A stretch of 64,000 bases of DNA. It comes from Cristatella mucedo. Taxonomy: Eukaryota; Bryozoa; Phylactolaemata; Cristatellidae. Shown here piece by piece: positions 22,136-64,000 of the stretch. The notes beneath the pieces are model-generated. The model saw only the letters and a list, made by a program, of their open reading frames with translations, ran no database searches and was not told where the DNA came from. Position 1 is the first letter of the stretch, and each line of letters starts with the position of its first letter. The stretch spans positions 599,001-663,000 of the forward strand of contig WPIO01000058.1 in NCBI GenBank assembly GCA_009760855.2, written 5' to 3'. Made by a program: the position numbers and the translations under genes.

Positions 22136-22945
22136 GATAACAAAAATGCATGTATATAGCATCGAAAGTGAGCGCAAATCTCTTTGCAGGCACTTAATGT
22201 ATGCTGCATAAGTGGCACGTCAATTGGTTAGTTATAACATGCACAATGTCAGCGCATGCAAGGAAGAGGGACAATTTACACGAACTCAGAAAAGACCATG
22301 ATAAATATGCTGGCTTTTTATTCCGCTAATTTTTCAATACTGTTAACGTGGAAACGTCTCTACGGCAGCCGGGACTAAGCCCTTGGCTTTGGAAGCAGGC
22401 GAGCTAAAGGCTCAGTCTCCAGAGGATTTGAATTGGCATAGAGGCACAGCTAAATGACTGGAAGTATGATTTGAGTCAGAGGCGCTGGCTGTACAAAATG
22501 TAGCCTGAACGCAAAGTAGTAAGGTAGGCTGGGGGAAAAGAATAAAGCGACCCAAAAGTAGGCGGCAAAACCTTGAATTCAATATGCTGCTTGATGCAGA
22601 GCTGGTGCAGGTCGGTCAGACACGCTTCAATAATGGTGACAATTGCAACTTTGATGCGGACGGTTCTAGCTGCAGAGTTTTTCACCAAACTGTAGGCTTG
22701 CTATTGCATGGCCGGAGCACCTGCGATTAGTGATTTACTACCACAAATCTGAGTAGTTTTAATTTTCTATTACAAGCTCCTGCATTGTGTTTATGTATTA
22801 TTCCATTTTGCACCGCCGGAACGCCTGCGATTAGTCAGTTACGTCAAGATAGGATGTCGCATATGAATGAAATAATTTGGTCGTAGATCCTCTTCGTCTC
22901 AGCATGTGGAGATATTTGAAGAATCAGGTAGCTGAAAGCTCTACT
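22136..22945 (-). mobile_element. L2 LINE 3' fragment, minus strand
   Basis: Minus frame includes the AARTVRIKVAIVTIIEACLT and LHQLCIKQHIEFKVLPPTF region, parallel to SAARLVCRE...[19 protein letters not shown] of the better copy. The decayed stem-loop is near 22155-22195. A segment with CACCTGCGATTAGT is duplicated at about 22717-22743 and 22817-22843. Confidence 0.75.
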
Positions 22946-23139
22946 ATAGGAAAAATTGTTAACTGCAGTTTATGTTTTAACTGCCATACATTTTCGAACG
23001 CACCCACTCACCGTCGGAATTAGAAACGGGCGCTGCCCGCACAGCTGAGGGCTGAAACTTCGCTTCCGACAAATAGCCGCGGTAGCCACCGCCAGCGATA
23101 CCGGTGGATACGGTTGTGGTCCGAGCACTCGAGACCATT

Positions 23140-23177
23140 CACCGAGGCCCTTCGATTGAACTCGAAGGGCCTCGGTG
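23140..23177. repeat. Perfect 16-bp inverted repeat, 6-nt loop
   Basis: CACCGAGGCCCTTCGA, six bases, then TCGAAGGGCCTCGGTG. Confidence 0.9.
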
Positions 23178-23902
23178 GCATTGACGGAAGTTTTGGCCCT
23201 TTTACATTGGGACCGAGCTGCTTTGCTCACTAGTCGCAGCCGGCTGTCGCCTGCATGTAGTTGTATGCGCGAGAGCCGGCTGTGACTGCCTTGCACGGTT
23301 CACTTAGTTGCGGGCCGCTTCTTTCCACAAGTTAGTAAGTCAACTTCGAAGATAATTCGAGTTATGAAGTATTGTAATTAGTTTTTGTAGTAGTTGAAAT
23401 ATCTAACTTGCAGACCCCAATTGGGAGCAGAGCATTACTAGCCATTTCCAGAATAATTCCAGAAAATAATTCCAGAAAAATTCCCAGAGTAAAGACGTGC
23501 AAGCTTAGCAATTTACCACTTCGATGTTCGATGGCAGCTTGTTTTACAAATACTGCTCGGTCTTGCATTGCCTTTCGGCAATGTGAGGCATTTAACTATC
23601 TGGTAGCGGTGTCTCAGCTGAAACTTGCCCACTTTCCGAGCAGCATAATGGAAGCACGCGCGAGAAGAAAATGCATCGAGTGCTGCGCTTAATTATTTAT
23701 TTGCCGTTTTCCTTTTATATCTACAAAGCGAACGACGCACTGCGCTCTTGCTGCACAAAGCAAGTCTTCTTGTGTACCTTATAAAAAGAGGATACACATT
23801 GCGGTACGTTAAAGGTAGGCTGAATCGACAGTCTCGTTTATCCAGCGGCTGAAGAGCCTTAGAATCAATCAACGTGCTGCCGGCAAATATTGTACTGACT
23901 GC

Positions 23903-23943
23903 TGTAAGATTCTAATCCACGAGCTGTGGATTAGAATCTTACA
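23903..23943. repeat. Perfect 18-bp inverted repeat, 5-nt loop
   Basis: TGTAAGATTCTAATCCAC, GAGCT, then GTGGATTAGAATCTTACA. Confidence 0.92.
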
Positions 23944-24349
23944 CTGAGCTGGGTCGTGATATGCATGGACTTCAATTACCGCTGGTCTAAGACCCAGAGG
24001 TATCAGTGCGATGTCTGAAGACAGAAAAATAAAACACTGCAACGGAATAAAACTTATGTTTTACCTATTACTTGTACAGGGAATCAAATCATTTAAATTT
24101 TCACCGCCGAAATTATTGTAACAAAGTTAAATCAGCTGCAGAAAATCTGCTCAAGTTTCAAATGAAATTTGATGTTTCAAGGCTGAATTTGTACTGTTAG
24201 CGGCTTTGCCACATCACCTCAAATGAGGTTCACCATTAAGCAAAGCTAAAGTCAAGCATTCCGCAGCATTGATAAATTACTCTTACACTAATGTTTATTA
24301 TTTGAAATGGTCCGTACACTAGCCGAGTTTTGAAAACTTAGCTTGAGAG

Positions 24350-25480
24350 GCCATCATAATAATACATCTAATAAAAATAATAATAACACACTTGATAGAG
24401 CGCTCTCGGACTTTCTTTCCAGGGGCCTTACATTCGCTGCAAAGGAAACGCGTTCGAATGGTGAGTGGTATCGTGCTTAATAAACAGCATGAATAACATG
24501 GTTAGGGTTGACATGCACAGGGTCAGCAAGCAAGTGTGATAGGTAGCAGCATGCACAGTGTCAGCGCGCATACGCACATAAAGGACGAATCACAGGGACC
24601 CACTAAATGCTGTCACAAATAGGTGTTTTTAATTTCTTTTTCAATGTGGTCAAGTTAGGATGTCGTGACGGAAGTCGAGAGTGAGTTCCATGCTTTGGGA
24701 GCAGGCAAACTAAATGCACGGTATCCAAAGAATTTGAGGTTTTTATGGGGTATTGGTAAACTTTTGGATTCTGAAAAGCCGGTGGAACTCAGCTTGGCCT
24801 GGTGTAGGAGTAGATCTGATAATGATAATAATGCACTTGATAAAGTGCCCTCAGAGAACTTAATCTCTTTCTAGGCGCTTTACATTTGCTGCAAAGGGAA
24901 ATGCAATTGAACGGTAGGTAAAATCATGCTTGAAAAACAACAAACAAAATGAATAATATGGTTAGGGGTGACATGCACAGGGTCAGCATGATAGACAGCC
25001 TGGAGCCAAAAAATGAAGGGACCTAAAAGTGAGCCTCAAAACCTTGAAGTCGATGCGTTTCTTGACTGGTAGCCAGTGCAGGTCGGCGAGAAGTGGTGTG
25101 ACGTGGCACCTGCGATGCTCACGACAGACAGCTTAGCAACTGTTTTGCAGCAGCCGTAAGCGCCTGATTGCACAGGCCGGTAGACCAACAAGCAGTGAGT
25201 TACAGAAGTCAAGACAGGATGTCACAAATGCTTGGATCAACTAAGATATGGTATCCCTATCTATCAAGCCCCGATTTTAGCAATGTTATGTAGCTGAAAG
25301 TTAGCAGACTTGATTGTCGAGCTGATGTGGTTGTCTAACGAAAGGTCGCTTTGGAAGATGACACCTAGATTAAACTAAGTAGAAATCTCCGGCCCTAGGT
25401 AGATATAGTTGCATCAATTTCACATTGTTGTAGCCCTTGTGAACTGTGCTCCCTAACTCTGATATAACCTTTGGCTTGGG
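24350..25480 (-). mobile_element. L2 LINE fragment, minus strand, split by a second L2 tail
   Basis: The outer copy runs from its ATT tail (24355-24390) and stem-loop (AGAGCGCTCTCGG) through the C-terminal ORF region to 24816, then resumes at 24987 (AGACAGCCTGGAGCC) and continues to about 25480 through [11 protein letters not shown]-equivalent and upstream RT sequence. Many stops. Confidence 0.8.
24817..24986 (-). mobile_element. L2 3' end (170 bp) nested in another L2
   Basis: ATAATAATGCACTTGATAAA, AGTGCCCTCAGAGAACTTAA and TCTCTTTCTAGGCGCTTTAC stem-loop, then 3' UTR to GGGTCAGCATG. TGATA on both sides may be the target-site duplication. Confidence 0.75.
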
Positions 25481-25734
25481 CCAGCAACGATACCCTGCAT
25501 CATGGAAGTAAAAGAGTTTAAAATCGATCAGACCACTATCGTAGATGAAAATACTATGATAATTTGAAAGGCTACGGCAACAACACCTCTACAAATCTTT
25601 GCTGCTGTCATAAAGCAGACAATCCGGCCAGGCATTGGTAAACTTGTTGAGTTTATGTACGGCATGCACTCTGTCATGCTCCTGAATAAAGTACGCATAT
25701 ATGTAATCCACCTCTTTCTCGTTCGCTCTATCTC

Positions 25735-26025
<291 letters not shown>

Positions 26026-26290
26026 ATGTACGTGGATGTACAAGTTCGCATGTGTGCGCGCGCGTGAGCGCGTGCGCTCGGTGCTGTAGCTCCACCGGGG
26101 CAACGAGTCTTGCCATGGCTGTTGACGAGCGTCTACAAAGTATGGTTAATTTTTATATATCCCGATCAAAACCTGTTAGCGGGATTCTAAGGAGTGTTCC
26201 CTAATGGCAATGAAGCCGTCTATCGTCGAGCGGCGGTTTGTGCTTTTCCCGCATGCCCGCGTGCTCGAGTGGCAGCGTGCATCCAGCGAG

Positions 26291-26332
26291 CGGGCAGCAG
26301 CACGGGCAGCAGTCCTGCCGTGCTGCTGCCCG
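26291..26332. repeat. Perfect 15-bp inverted repeat, 12-nt loop
   Basis: CGGGCAGCAGCACGG ... CCGTGCTGCTGCCCG. Confidence 0.9.
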
Positions 26333-26650
26333 TGTCAGCAAGCGAGCAGCGCTACAGCTAGAATGACAACTGGCTACGGAGTGTCACCAAACGCGGCTCT
26401 CTCCTCCGATCGCTTAACGCACTGCTGTCTCTAGGCTTCACAAGCCGGGTTAGGTCAGTTGGTGAACGATGAATAGCGAGAGAAAGCAAATTAATATTCG
26501 TAAAAAAATCGATACGCAAAACACATTGTCATCCAAAACATGCATGCTTCTGTTATTAATTGAACGATGATTCGAAGCCGCGCAGGCAGCGAACGGAGGT
26601 CGCTAGAGGCCGTGGACGGAACTGACGGCGCTACCCAAACTAAAAGTGCT

Positions 26651-26685
26651 GTCCATGGCAACCACACTATCGGGTTGCCATGGAC
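26651..26685. repeat. Perfect 13-bp inverted repeat, 9-nt loop
   Basis: GTCCATGGCAACC ... GGTTGCCATGGAC, just before the CT microsatellite. Confidence 0.9.
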
Positions 26686-26694
26686 GCTACATCA

Positions 26695-26696
<2 letters not shown>

Positions 26697-26782
<86 letters not shown>
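26697..26782. repeat. (CT)n microsatellite
   Basis: Unbroken CT run of about 85 bp. Confidence 0.98.
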
Positions 26783-26785
<3 letters not shown>

Positions 26786-26984
26786 GTCAGTCTATCGCCT
26801 GCTATTCTCAGCGGCCCTCGGCGGCTCCCGTAACCCACGTGGCGGCGAACGAAGCAGAGCAAAAGTGGAGGCGAGAACAGAGGAGGCTTCCTACTCAGCG
26901 ACATCTGCTGCTGCTGCTGACTAGGGTACATCACCTTTCCATCCTTCCGTGCTGCTCACTTCGTCAACTCATCTGTGCTCCTCC

Positions 26985-27155
26985 TCACTTTCTCTTTGCT
27001 GCGTTAGATGGTGTCTTTTGGCTAACGCGTGCATACCGAAAGCCGCTCGGACTTTGAGTGCGAAATGCAAAAACTCTCGAGCGTAACGTCCGGCTAGTCT
27101 CTGCGACTTTGCGGAGTTGCAAATGGAGACGCGTTACGTTATAATGCGATTGCCT
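26985..27155 (+). mobile_element. Decayed (ACATT)n-family LINE 3' UTR
   Basis: TCACTTTCTCTTTGCTGCG, GGCTAACGCGTGCATACCG and CTTTGCGGAGTTGCAAATGG parallel 6205-6350 of the better copy (TTTCTCTTTGTTGCGTGAG, GGCTACCAAATGCATACCG, TTTGTGGAGTTACTGACGG). The ACATT tail has decayed to ACGTTATAATG. Confidence 0.65.
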
Positions 27156-27197
27156 CGCCCGCGATACAACCGCGCCGGACGGCTGCTGCTGCGACAG

Positions 27198-27232
27198 CAG
27201 ATTTCTGCGACAGCGGCTGTCGCAGAAATCTG
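27198..27232. repeat. Perfect 17-bp inverted repeat, 1-nt spacer
   Basis: CAGATTTCTGCGACAGC, G, GCTGTCGCAGAAATCTG. Would form a cruciform or hairpin with almost no loop. Confidence 0.93.
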
Positions 27233-28595
27233 GGCCACCTTGGCTGAGGGCGCGAAGCATTCGGACACCTACAGCGTCAGTCCGAGAGAATAGCGTAGCG
27301 TCGCCTTCCATCGGTGTTGACCTCTATGCCATGCTGAGCGGAAGAGCACCGCCAAGGGTTCAAGATCAGCTCTCGCCCGAGGAGCGACAGCGAGCCGGCT
27401 GCCTGACGCAGCCTGCCGGCAGAGCATGCGCGAGAGCGCTCGTTCGGGCGAGCGCCTGATTGACAACTCACTGCGGGCGGTAGGGCAAGTCGTTAGCTAC
27501 CTCCAAAGGCGACGCTAGGTGGAATGCCCGCTCGATAGACTGCACGCGCCGCCGCGCACCATCTGCGCGCAGCCGCTTCCGCCGGCGGTGCGCGCGAGCC
27601 GTCCGAGAGCGTGCGACCAGGATGTCAAATGCGGTTACCACGAAAAGGGGTGGGGGACATTCACGAAAAGTTGGGTTCGGCCCAGCGGCCGCCGGCTTTA
27701 GGCAAGCGAGGCCGGCCTATTTTTAAACCGGCCTCGGTAATTAATTTAGGTGCCCTCTGCGCTCTGGCGCGCGCGCACGCGCGCGCGCGCCAGGCCGATT
27801 AAACCGTGGCCGCTCGTCAGTCGGTAGCGTGCGCCATATAATGGCTGCGTATAATCAATTGGGTAATTGTATCGTCCTCTTTGTACCGGCGATCGATGAC
27901 ATTCGCCTTCTAAAAGGTGCCGCGGAAGCGGGAGCACCGCCCAGCTGAGCGCCGCCGCCGAGCACACCGGATGTAGGGGCGTCCCTCGCCCGAACAGCCG
28001 CCCAGCCGCGGCCGGCAGTCTCGCCGCCGGAACCGAACGCCGGCGAAATGCCACCAGGTACGCGGCGATTGCCTGCGCGCGCACGCGCACACTGGCTGGC
28101 GGCGAGCCAGCGTCGGCGCTCCGCGCCTCGCATCCGCCGCCCAGTGTGCCGCCGTCGAGCGCTGCGACGGCCGCGCGCCGCTCTCGCCACGCGCCGCGGC
28201 TGCTCGACGATCCGGTGAGGCTGCTGACGACCGCTGCCCCGCGCCGGCCGCCGCCGCCCCGTGCCGGCCGCCGCTGCCCCGCGCCGGCCGCCGCCGCCCT
28301 CGCCGGCCGCCCGCTCGCTCGCTGCGGCGCTGCTAGTCGCAACGGCGCCGCTCGCTCCCGAGCTCGCACGGGCTGCTCGCGCGCGGCGGCGCCGCCACCG
28401 CCCGCGGCAGCCCCGCAGAGACCGCCGCGCAAAAAGCGAGCCCTGCGACTTCCCTACTCAGCCGACGGGGGCGCACGCGAGTGAGCAGCGTATTGATTTT
28501 GCGCGTCAATGCAAGTTAATATTCTGAGCTGCGCCTCGGCTTGTAGGTAACATCGCCTGGACCGCCATCAGAACCTAGGGCAGCAGTCGACGCCG

Positions 28596-59432
<30,837 letters not shown>

Positions 59433-59435
<3 letters not shown>

Positions 59436-59515
59436 CCTTAAAATAAGTAACACTTTCTTGGCACATTTAATTTGCTCCAAAAGAATCATGCCAATGGGTT
59501 AGTCATTCCAGCACA
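59433..59515 (-). mobile_element. Solo L2 3' end at the edge of a TA microsatellite
   Basis: TAGTGCCTTAAAATAAGTAA, CACTTTCTTGGCACATTTAA and TTTGCTCCAAAAGAATCATG correspond (minus strand) to the L2 stem-loop and adjacent 3' UTR. Confidence 0.6.
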
Positions 59516-59844
59516 ATTCAAGACGCTCGGGCACGAAAACGGCCAGCTATCCGAACGGCGAAAAGGAAAAGAGATCAATACTTTGTATGGTGTTACAATT
59601 GCTACACTTGAAATGGTATTATCATAAGCAACAATTTCAGATATGAGGTAATTTTTCCGTACCACTAAAGCTAGCTTTTTTATCAATAGTAGGTGCAGTA
59701 CGAAGAAAGGCGTATTTTCTAGCTCTTCTGGCAGGATATTAGAAACATTTTGAGAGATATATGGCTCTACGAATTACAGTGTCGTGGCAACTTACAAGCA
59801 ACCATATTTGTATGTACCCGTTCATATTTTATAAATGTTTTTAA

Positions 59845-59958
59845 TTTGAAGGCTTTACTAATAAGACCGCTTGCACAAAAGCCATCACGTTCAATCCTTG
59901 TCAAAATTAGAGACTGTCTACCACGGCGGCTTGCGAAAAATCTTACTAGCTGCCACTA
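59845..59958 (+). mobile_element. (ACATT)n-family LINE scrap
   Basis: Reads SRSILVKIRDCLPRRLAKNL, matching [20 protein letters not shown] of the copy at 5198-5896. Confidence 0.7.
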
Positions 59959-59966
59959 GCTGCTAT

Positions 59967-62036
59967 GTAATAATGATAATAATAACAATGCATTTGTTAT
60001 AGCATCCTCAAAGAATTCTTATAGGCACTTGACATTTCCTGCAGAGGATGCAAGATCGAGTTGTCAATGGTAGCATGCTCAATGTCAACAAGCATAACAT
60101 GATTAGAGGTGAAATTCTTACGATCAGCACGTAAATATGGTTAGTCATTCTGTTAGCAAGCTATGTCAGCACGCATAAGCACATAAAGGATGAATCGCAA
60201 GGACCGACTATAAAAGGTGATATATACATATGAGTTTTTAGCTTCTTTTCAAATATGGTCGAATGAGGGGATGTCGTAACGCCAGTCGGGAGTGAGTTCC
60301 GGGCTTGGGAGTTTTCAAGTTAAATGCACGGTCTCCAAAGGAATTGAGGTTTGTCCGAGGTATTGGTAAACGATCCGATTCAGAAAAGCGGGTGGCGCGA
60401 TGCTTAGCATGGTGGGAGAGTAGATCTAATAGGCGGACTGGAGGCAAAGAATGAAAGGGACCTAAAAGTGAGTGACAGAAGCCTTGAAGAATATGTGCTG
60501 TTTGACTGGGAGCCAGTGCCAGTCGGCAAAAGTTGGTGTAATCAGGCAACTGCGACGCTCTCGACAGACAAGCCTGACTGCAGAGTTTTGCACTAACTGT
60601 AAGCCCCTGATTTCACAGGCCGATAGACCAGCAAGCAGTGAGCTACAGATGTCGAGACGGGATTCCTCAAATGCATGGACCAATTTTGATGTAATATCTC
60701 TGTCAAATCAAGCCCGTATTTTAGCAATACCGTGGAGCTGAAAATAGGTAGACTCGACTGTGGATCTGATATGGCCGTCTAATGCAAAGTCACTTCGGAA
60801 CAGGACACTTGAATTAAGTGCAGATTCAACAGGAAATATGCTGACAGAGCTGGTTTTGAGCGTTAGGTTTACCAATTTCTGAATCACATTTGCTTTGCCG
60901 ATAACAAGTAATTAGGTTCTTATCGTCATTTGATTTAAGAAAATTTTCTGCCATCCATGTGCCGATGTCATTTATACATGCAGCAATGGATTTGAGGGAA
61001 ACTGACGTGCTAGAGGGCTGAGAGTGATCATGGCGAAGGTATACTGAGTGTCATCTGCACACAAGGACAAGCTTTGGTTGTGCCTGATCGGCAAATGGGA
61101 GATTAGTAACCGTGAAAAGAGCCGGACTAAACAAAGAGCACTGAGGGACCTCATACTTCAGTGGTTCCTTGGATAATCATTGTCACATCAATACTCTGGA
61201 GTCTCTTACAGAGATAATACCTTATTCATTGCAGTGCCATACCAGTGATGCCCAGGCGAGATGAGAGGCGTGTGAGCAAGACTTGGTGATCGACAGTATT
61301 AAAAACTGCCAAAAAAACATTGATTAAAACAGGCAAAGAGACTCTATTTAAGTCTGAATTCGTAAGCAGGTCGCTGTACACCAGAACCAATGCTGTCTTT
61401 ATAGAGTGATTTGCACTAAAACCAGACGGTAACTTACTAGCTAGGTTAGAAATTTCAATATATGAGTTCAGCTGGTCTGCCACAACTTGTTCTAATTTCT
61501 TATGAGAGCGGTAGAAATAAGACTGGGAGAAAGTTGCACAAGTCTTCTTGGTCTAGTATTGCTTTCTTGAGTAGTGACCTGACTACAGACTTTTTGAAAG
61601 CTGCTGAGACATGACCTGAGGCTAGTGACATATATACGATTTTATTTATGAATTACAGCAGTAGATCCATGCAACGTAGAAGTAGGATAGTGGGAATAGT
61701 ATCAAGGGGACTATTTGCCCTTTTTTGTTAGGATATGAAATTCAGGGTTAGGTCACTCGTGACATCAGTGAATGCAGAAATCGAGGTGCTGGACGAAGCT
61801 GCGGGACAGGATTTCAGAAAGGATGCTGCCACTGTAGAGATGGACTCCCTGTCCTGTCTTTTGACAATGAAGCTAGAGCAGAGATCGGCTAGATCGTCAC
61901 AATGATCACTAGGTAAACAGCTATCCTGGGAGCGGTTAAGGAGATGGCTGATTTTAGATGTCAGCAATTTTTTATTGTGCAGCTGTGAATCGACAATGTT
62001 TTTATACAAGCTAGACTTGGCCTGTGCTAGGAACGA
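59967..62036 (-). mobile_element. L2 LINE copy 1, minus strand, decayed
   Basis: From the ATT-rich 3' tail (59967-60000) through the C-terminal region (60462-60683: LQLVQNSAVRLVCRERRSC), central RT (61226-61483: SKLPSGFSANHSIKTALVLV) to pre-RT sequence (61728-62009: LPSDHCDDLADLCSSFIVKR). Several frameshifts and stops. Extends further 5' than its neighbour, but no endonuclease domain is visible. Confidence 0.85.
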
Positions 62037-63810
62037 TTAATAATAATATAATAAAAATAATAATATCACACTTGATAAAGCGCCCTCAGAGAACTTAATC
62101 TCTTTCTAGGTGCTTTACATTTGCTGCAAAGTGATACGCAATAGAATAGTAAGTAAAATCATGCTTGAAAAACAAACAAAATGAATAACATGGTTAGGGG
62201 TTACATGCACTGGGTCAGCATGCAAATGTGGTTAGTGGCAGCATGAACAGTGTCAGCACGCATAAGCACATCGAGGACGAATCACAAGGACCCACTAAAT
62301 GCTGTCCTAAATAGGTATGTTTTTAAGTTTCTTTTAAATGTGGTCAGGTCGGGGGATGTTCTGATGCAGGTCGGGAGGGAGTTCCAGGCTGTGAGAGCAT
62401 ACGAGCTAAATGCACGGTCTCCAAAGGATTTAAGGTTTGTACGAGATATTTGTAGACTGTTAGATTCCGAAAAGCGGGTGGTACGATGCTTGGCCTGGTG
62501 GGGGAGTAGATCTGAGAGATAAGCTGGAGCCAAAGAATGAAGAGACCTAAAAGTGAGCGACAAAACCTTGAAGTCAATCCGTTGCTTGACTGGTAACCAG
62601 TGCAGGTCGGCGAGAAGTGGAGTAATGTGGCAACTGCGACGCTCACGACAGACAAGCCTGGCTGCAGAGTTTTGCACCAGCTGCAATCGCCTGATCGCAC
62701 ATGCTGGTAGGCCAGTAAGCAGTGAGTTGCAGAAGTCGAGACGAGATGTCACGAATGCATGGACCAACTTGGACGTGGTATCCTTATCTAAACAAGCCCT
62801 AATTTTAGCAATGTTATGAAGCTGAAAATAGGCTGATTTGACTGTGGAGCTGATGTGGTCGTCTAACGAGAGGTCGCTTTGGAATATGACACCTAGATTT
62901 TGAGCTGATGCAACTGGAGATATGCTGGCAGAGCCAATTTTGAAAGTCAGCCTTTCCAATTTCTGAATAACACTAGGTTTGCCCATAACTAGTAAGTTAG
63001 TTTTATCATCGTTTAGTTTTAGAAAATTTGCTGCCATCCATGATCGGATGTCATCAATGCATGCAGCAAGTGAGTTGAGAGAATTTGAGGTGCTCGAAGG
63101 CTGGGAGGGATCACAGCAAAGGTACAACTGAGTGTCATCCGCATAGAAGTGAAAGCCTAGATTGTGCTTGGCAATCACATCAGCGAGAGGGAGAGTATAA
63201 ACGGTGAAAAGGACCGGACCTAGCACAGAGCCCCGAGGTACTCCATATTTTAGAGGTACTTCAGATGATCTTTGTCCATTCACGTCAACACTCTGGAGTC
63301 TCCCACTGAGATAGGACCTGAACCACTGCAGAGCAGTGCCAGTGATGCCCAGGCGAGATGAGAGGCGCTCTAGAAGTACTTTGTGATCGATGGTATCAAA
63401 AGCTGCCGAAAGATCGAGCAAAACAAGAAGAGACACTCTACCCATGTCTGCATTCCTAAGTAGGTCGTTGTATACCCGAAGCAATGCTGACTCTGTGGAG
63501 TGATTAGCTCTAAAGCCAGACTGGAACTTACTAGAAAAGTGTGAGGTTTCGATATACGAGTTCAGCTGGTCTGCCACGACCCGTTCCAGTGTCTTTGATA
63601 GGTTACTACGATATGTATCAGTTCTCATATGCCTGTCAATGGACATTAATTCCTGATATTGTATAGGCTTTTTCAAGCTTGGCTTCAAGTAGAACTCAAT
63701 TGCTTAATGGCTTCAGTAAACCGGAGACCGTCTGGGCTAGGGCGCACAGTTTGCTTATTCAGAGGAGCAAACTCGTCAAACATGCCTACTAGCGTGTCTA
63801 GAATGGAGTG
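62037..63810 (-). mobile_element. L2 LINE copy 2, minus strand, best preserved
   Basis: Full 3' end: ATT tail (62037-62070), stem-loop (AAGCGCCCTCAGAGAACTTA / TCTCTTTCTAGGTGCTTTAC, minus strand), 3' UTR, the ORF at 62282-63688, and a pre-RT fragment at 63690-63810 (LVGMFDEFAPLNKQTVRPSP). The ORF start sits where pre-RT sequence has been lost, so an internal deletion joins the two parts. Confidence 0.88.
62282..63688 (-). CDS. L2-clade reverse transcriptase (partial ORF, 468 aa)
   Basis: RNA-dependent DNA polymerase of a non-LTR retrotransposon. Visible motifs in order: FQSGFRANHSTESALLRVYN (about 55-75), LLVLLDLSAAFDTIDH (about 87-103), GITGTALQWFRSYLSGR (115-131), GVPRGSVLGPVLFTVYTLPL (147-168), catalytic [12 protein letters not shown] (178-189), [19 protein letters not shown] (220-238) and a conserved C-terminal region ([33 protein letters not shown]). 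Uninterrupted over 468 codons, far better than the other copies, so recent. The first ATG is simply where the open frame begins; the endonuclease and N-terminal parts are missing, so it cannot transpose by itself. Lies inside intron 6 of gene B, antisense to it. Confidence 0.88.
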   Translation of the reverse strand: MKPSLKKPIQYQELMSIDRHMRTDTYRSNLSKTLERVVADQLNSYIETSHFSSKFQSGFRANHSTESALLRVYNDLLRNADMGRVSLLVLLDLSAAFDTIDHKVLLERLSSRLGITGTALQWFRSYLSGRLQSVDVNGQRSSEVPLKYGVPRGSVLGPVLFTVYTLPLADVIAKHNLGFHFYADDTQLYLCCDPSQPSSTSNSLNSLAACIDDIRSWMAANFLKLNDDKTNLLVMGKPSVIQKLERLTFKIGSASISPVASAQNLGVIFQSDLSLDDHISSTVKSAYFQLHNIAKIRACLDKDTTSKLVHAFVTSRLDFCNSLLTGLPACAIRRLQLVQNSAARLVCRERRSCHITPLLADLHWLPVKQRIDFKVLSLTFRSLHSLAPAYLSDLLPHQAKHRTTRFSESNSLQISRTNLKSFGDRAFSSYALTAWNSLPTCIRTSPDLTTFKRNLKTYLFRTAFSGSL

Positions 63811-64000
63811 TTGTAATGCAATTTTCGCTGGGCTACCGAAAAACCACTGAGATTCTGGATGTTTTTATTCATTAATATAGCTGCAAGGCTAGTAAACACA
63901 TCCCAGAAGTTTAGCCACGTGTTTTATTTTCTGAAGGAGCTTCAATGGATTCCGGTCGATCAATGGATACAGAGTGATGTTTTTACACAGACCCACGAGG
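63800..64000 (+). mobile_element. (ACATT)n-family LINE fragment running off the window
   Basis: Parallels 5705-5905 of the better copy: TGTAATGCAATTTTCGCTGG, ATAGCTGCAAGGCTAGTAAA, CTGAAGGAGCTTCAATGGAT, CAGACCCACGAGG ([11 protein letters not shown] ... AAKLVFKSQ ... LKELGWLPV ... THKA). Contains stops. Confidence 0.75.

Larger units (their letters stand above)
22950..24345. other. Intergenic with two perfect hairpins
   Basis: No gene recognised. Contains the inverted repeats described at 23140-23177 and 23903-23943. Confidence 0.5.

Overview
This window is eukaryotic and almost certainly from an invertebrate animal. It has spliced genes with introns up to about 10 kb, non-LTR retrotransposons with animal L2/CR1-type reverse transcriptases, tRNA-derived SINEs, a hAT transposon relic and very abundant microsatellites. 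I cannot name the species. Nothing points to a bacterium, plastid or virus.

The real genes are two hyperpolarization-activated, cyclic-nucleotide-gated (HCN-type) ion channel genes, head to tail on the + strand. Gene A (1554-18117) can be assembled completely from nine exons into a 600-residue protein: S1-S6, C-linker, cyclic-nucleotide-binding domain and stop. Gene B (28596 to beyond the window) has a 400-residue proline/alanine-rich N-terminus ending in a recognisable HCN domain, then S1-S6 and the start of the C-linker. Its cyclic-nucleotide-binding exons lie past position 64000. The five exons from S1 to the first C-linker half have the same lengths in both genes (164, 260, 150, 219, 147 bp) and the same phases, so they are tandem duplicates. 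Gene B looks like an orthodox HCN channel (regular S4 arginines, CIGYG filter). Gene A has a depleted S4, a TTGYG filter, no obvious HCN domain and a GC-AG first intron.

Layout: 1-1553 flank; 1554-18117 gene A, with LINE/SINE debris, a 10-bp minisatellite and a telomere-like block in its introns; 18118-27500 intergenic, with GA/GT microsatellites, a SINE, a hAT transposase pseudogene and L2 copies; about 27500-29860 CpG-rich promoter and first exon of gene B; 29798-38436 intron 1 with a 1.1-kb GC-rich minisatellite and a foldback element; 38437-38967 exons 2-3; 38968-49340 intron 3; 49341-50580 exons 4-5; 50581-56266 intron 5; 56267-56413 exon 6; the rest is intron 6, ending in L2 elements.

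The repeat fraction holds two LINE families (an L2-clade family with an ATT-repeat tail and a 3' stem-loop; a second L2/CR1-group family with an ACATT-repeat tail) and two tRNA-headed SINE families. SINE-1 ends in the same stem-loop as the L2 LINE, the classic signature of a SINE using its partner LINE's machinery. Several insertions are nested (SINE-2 holding L2 holding SINE-1 at 3945-4800), which gives their relative ages.
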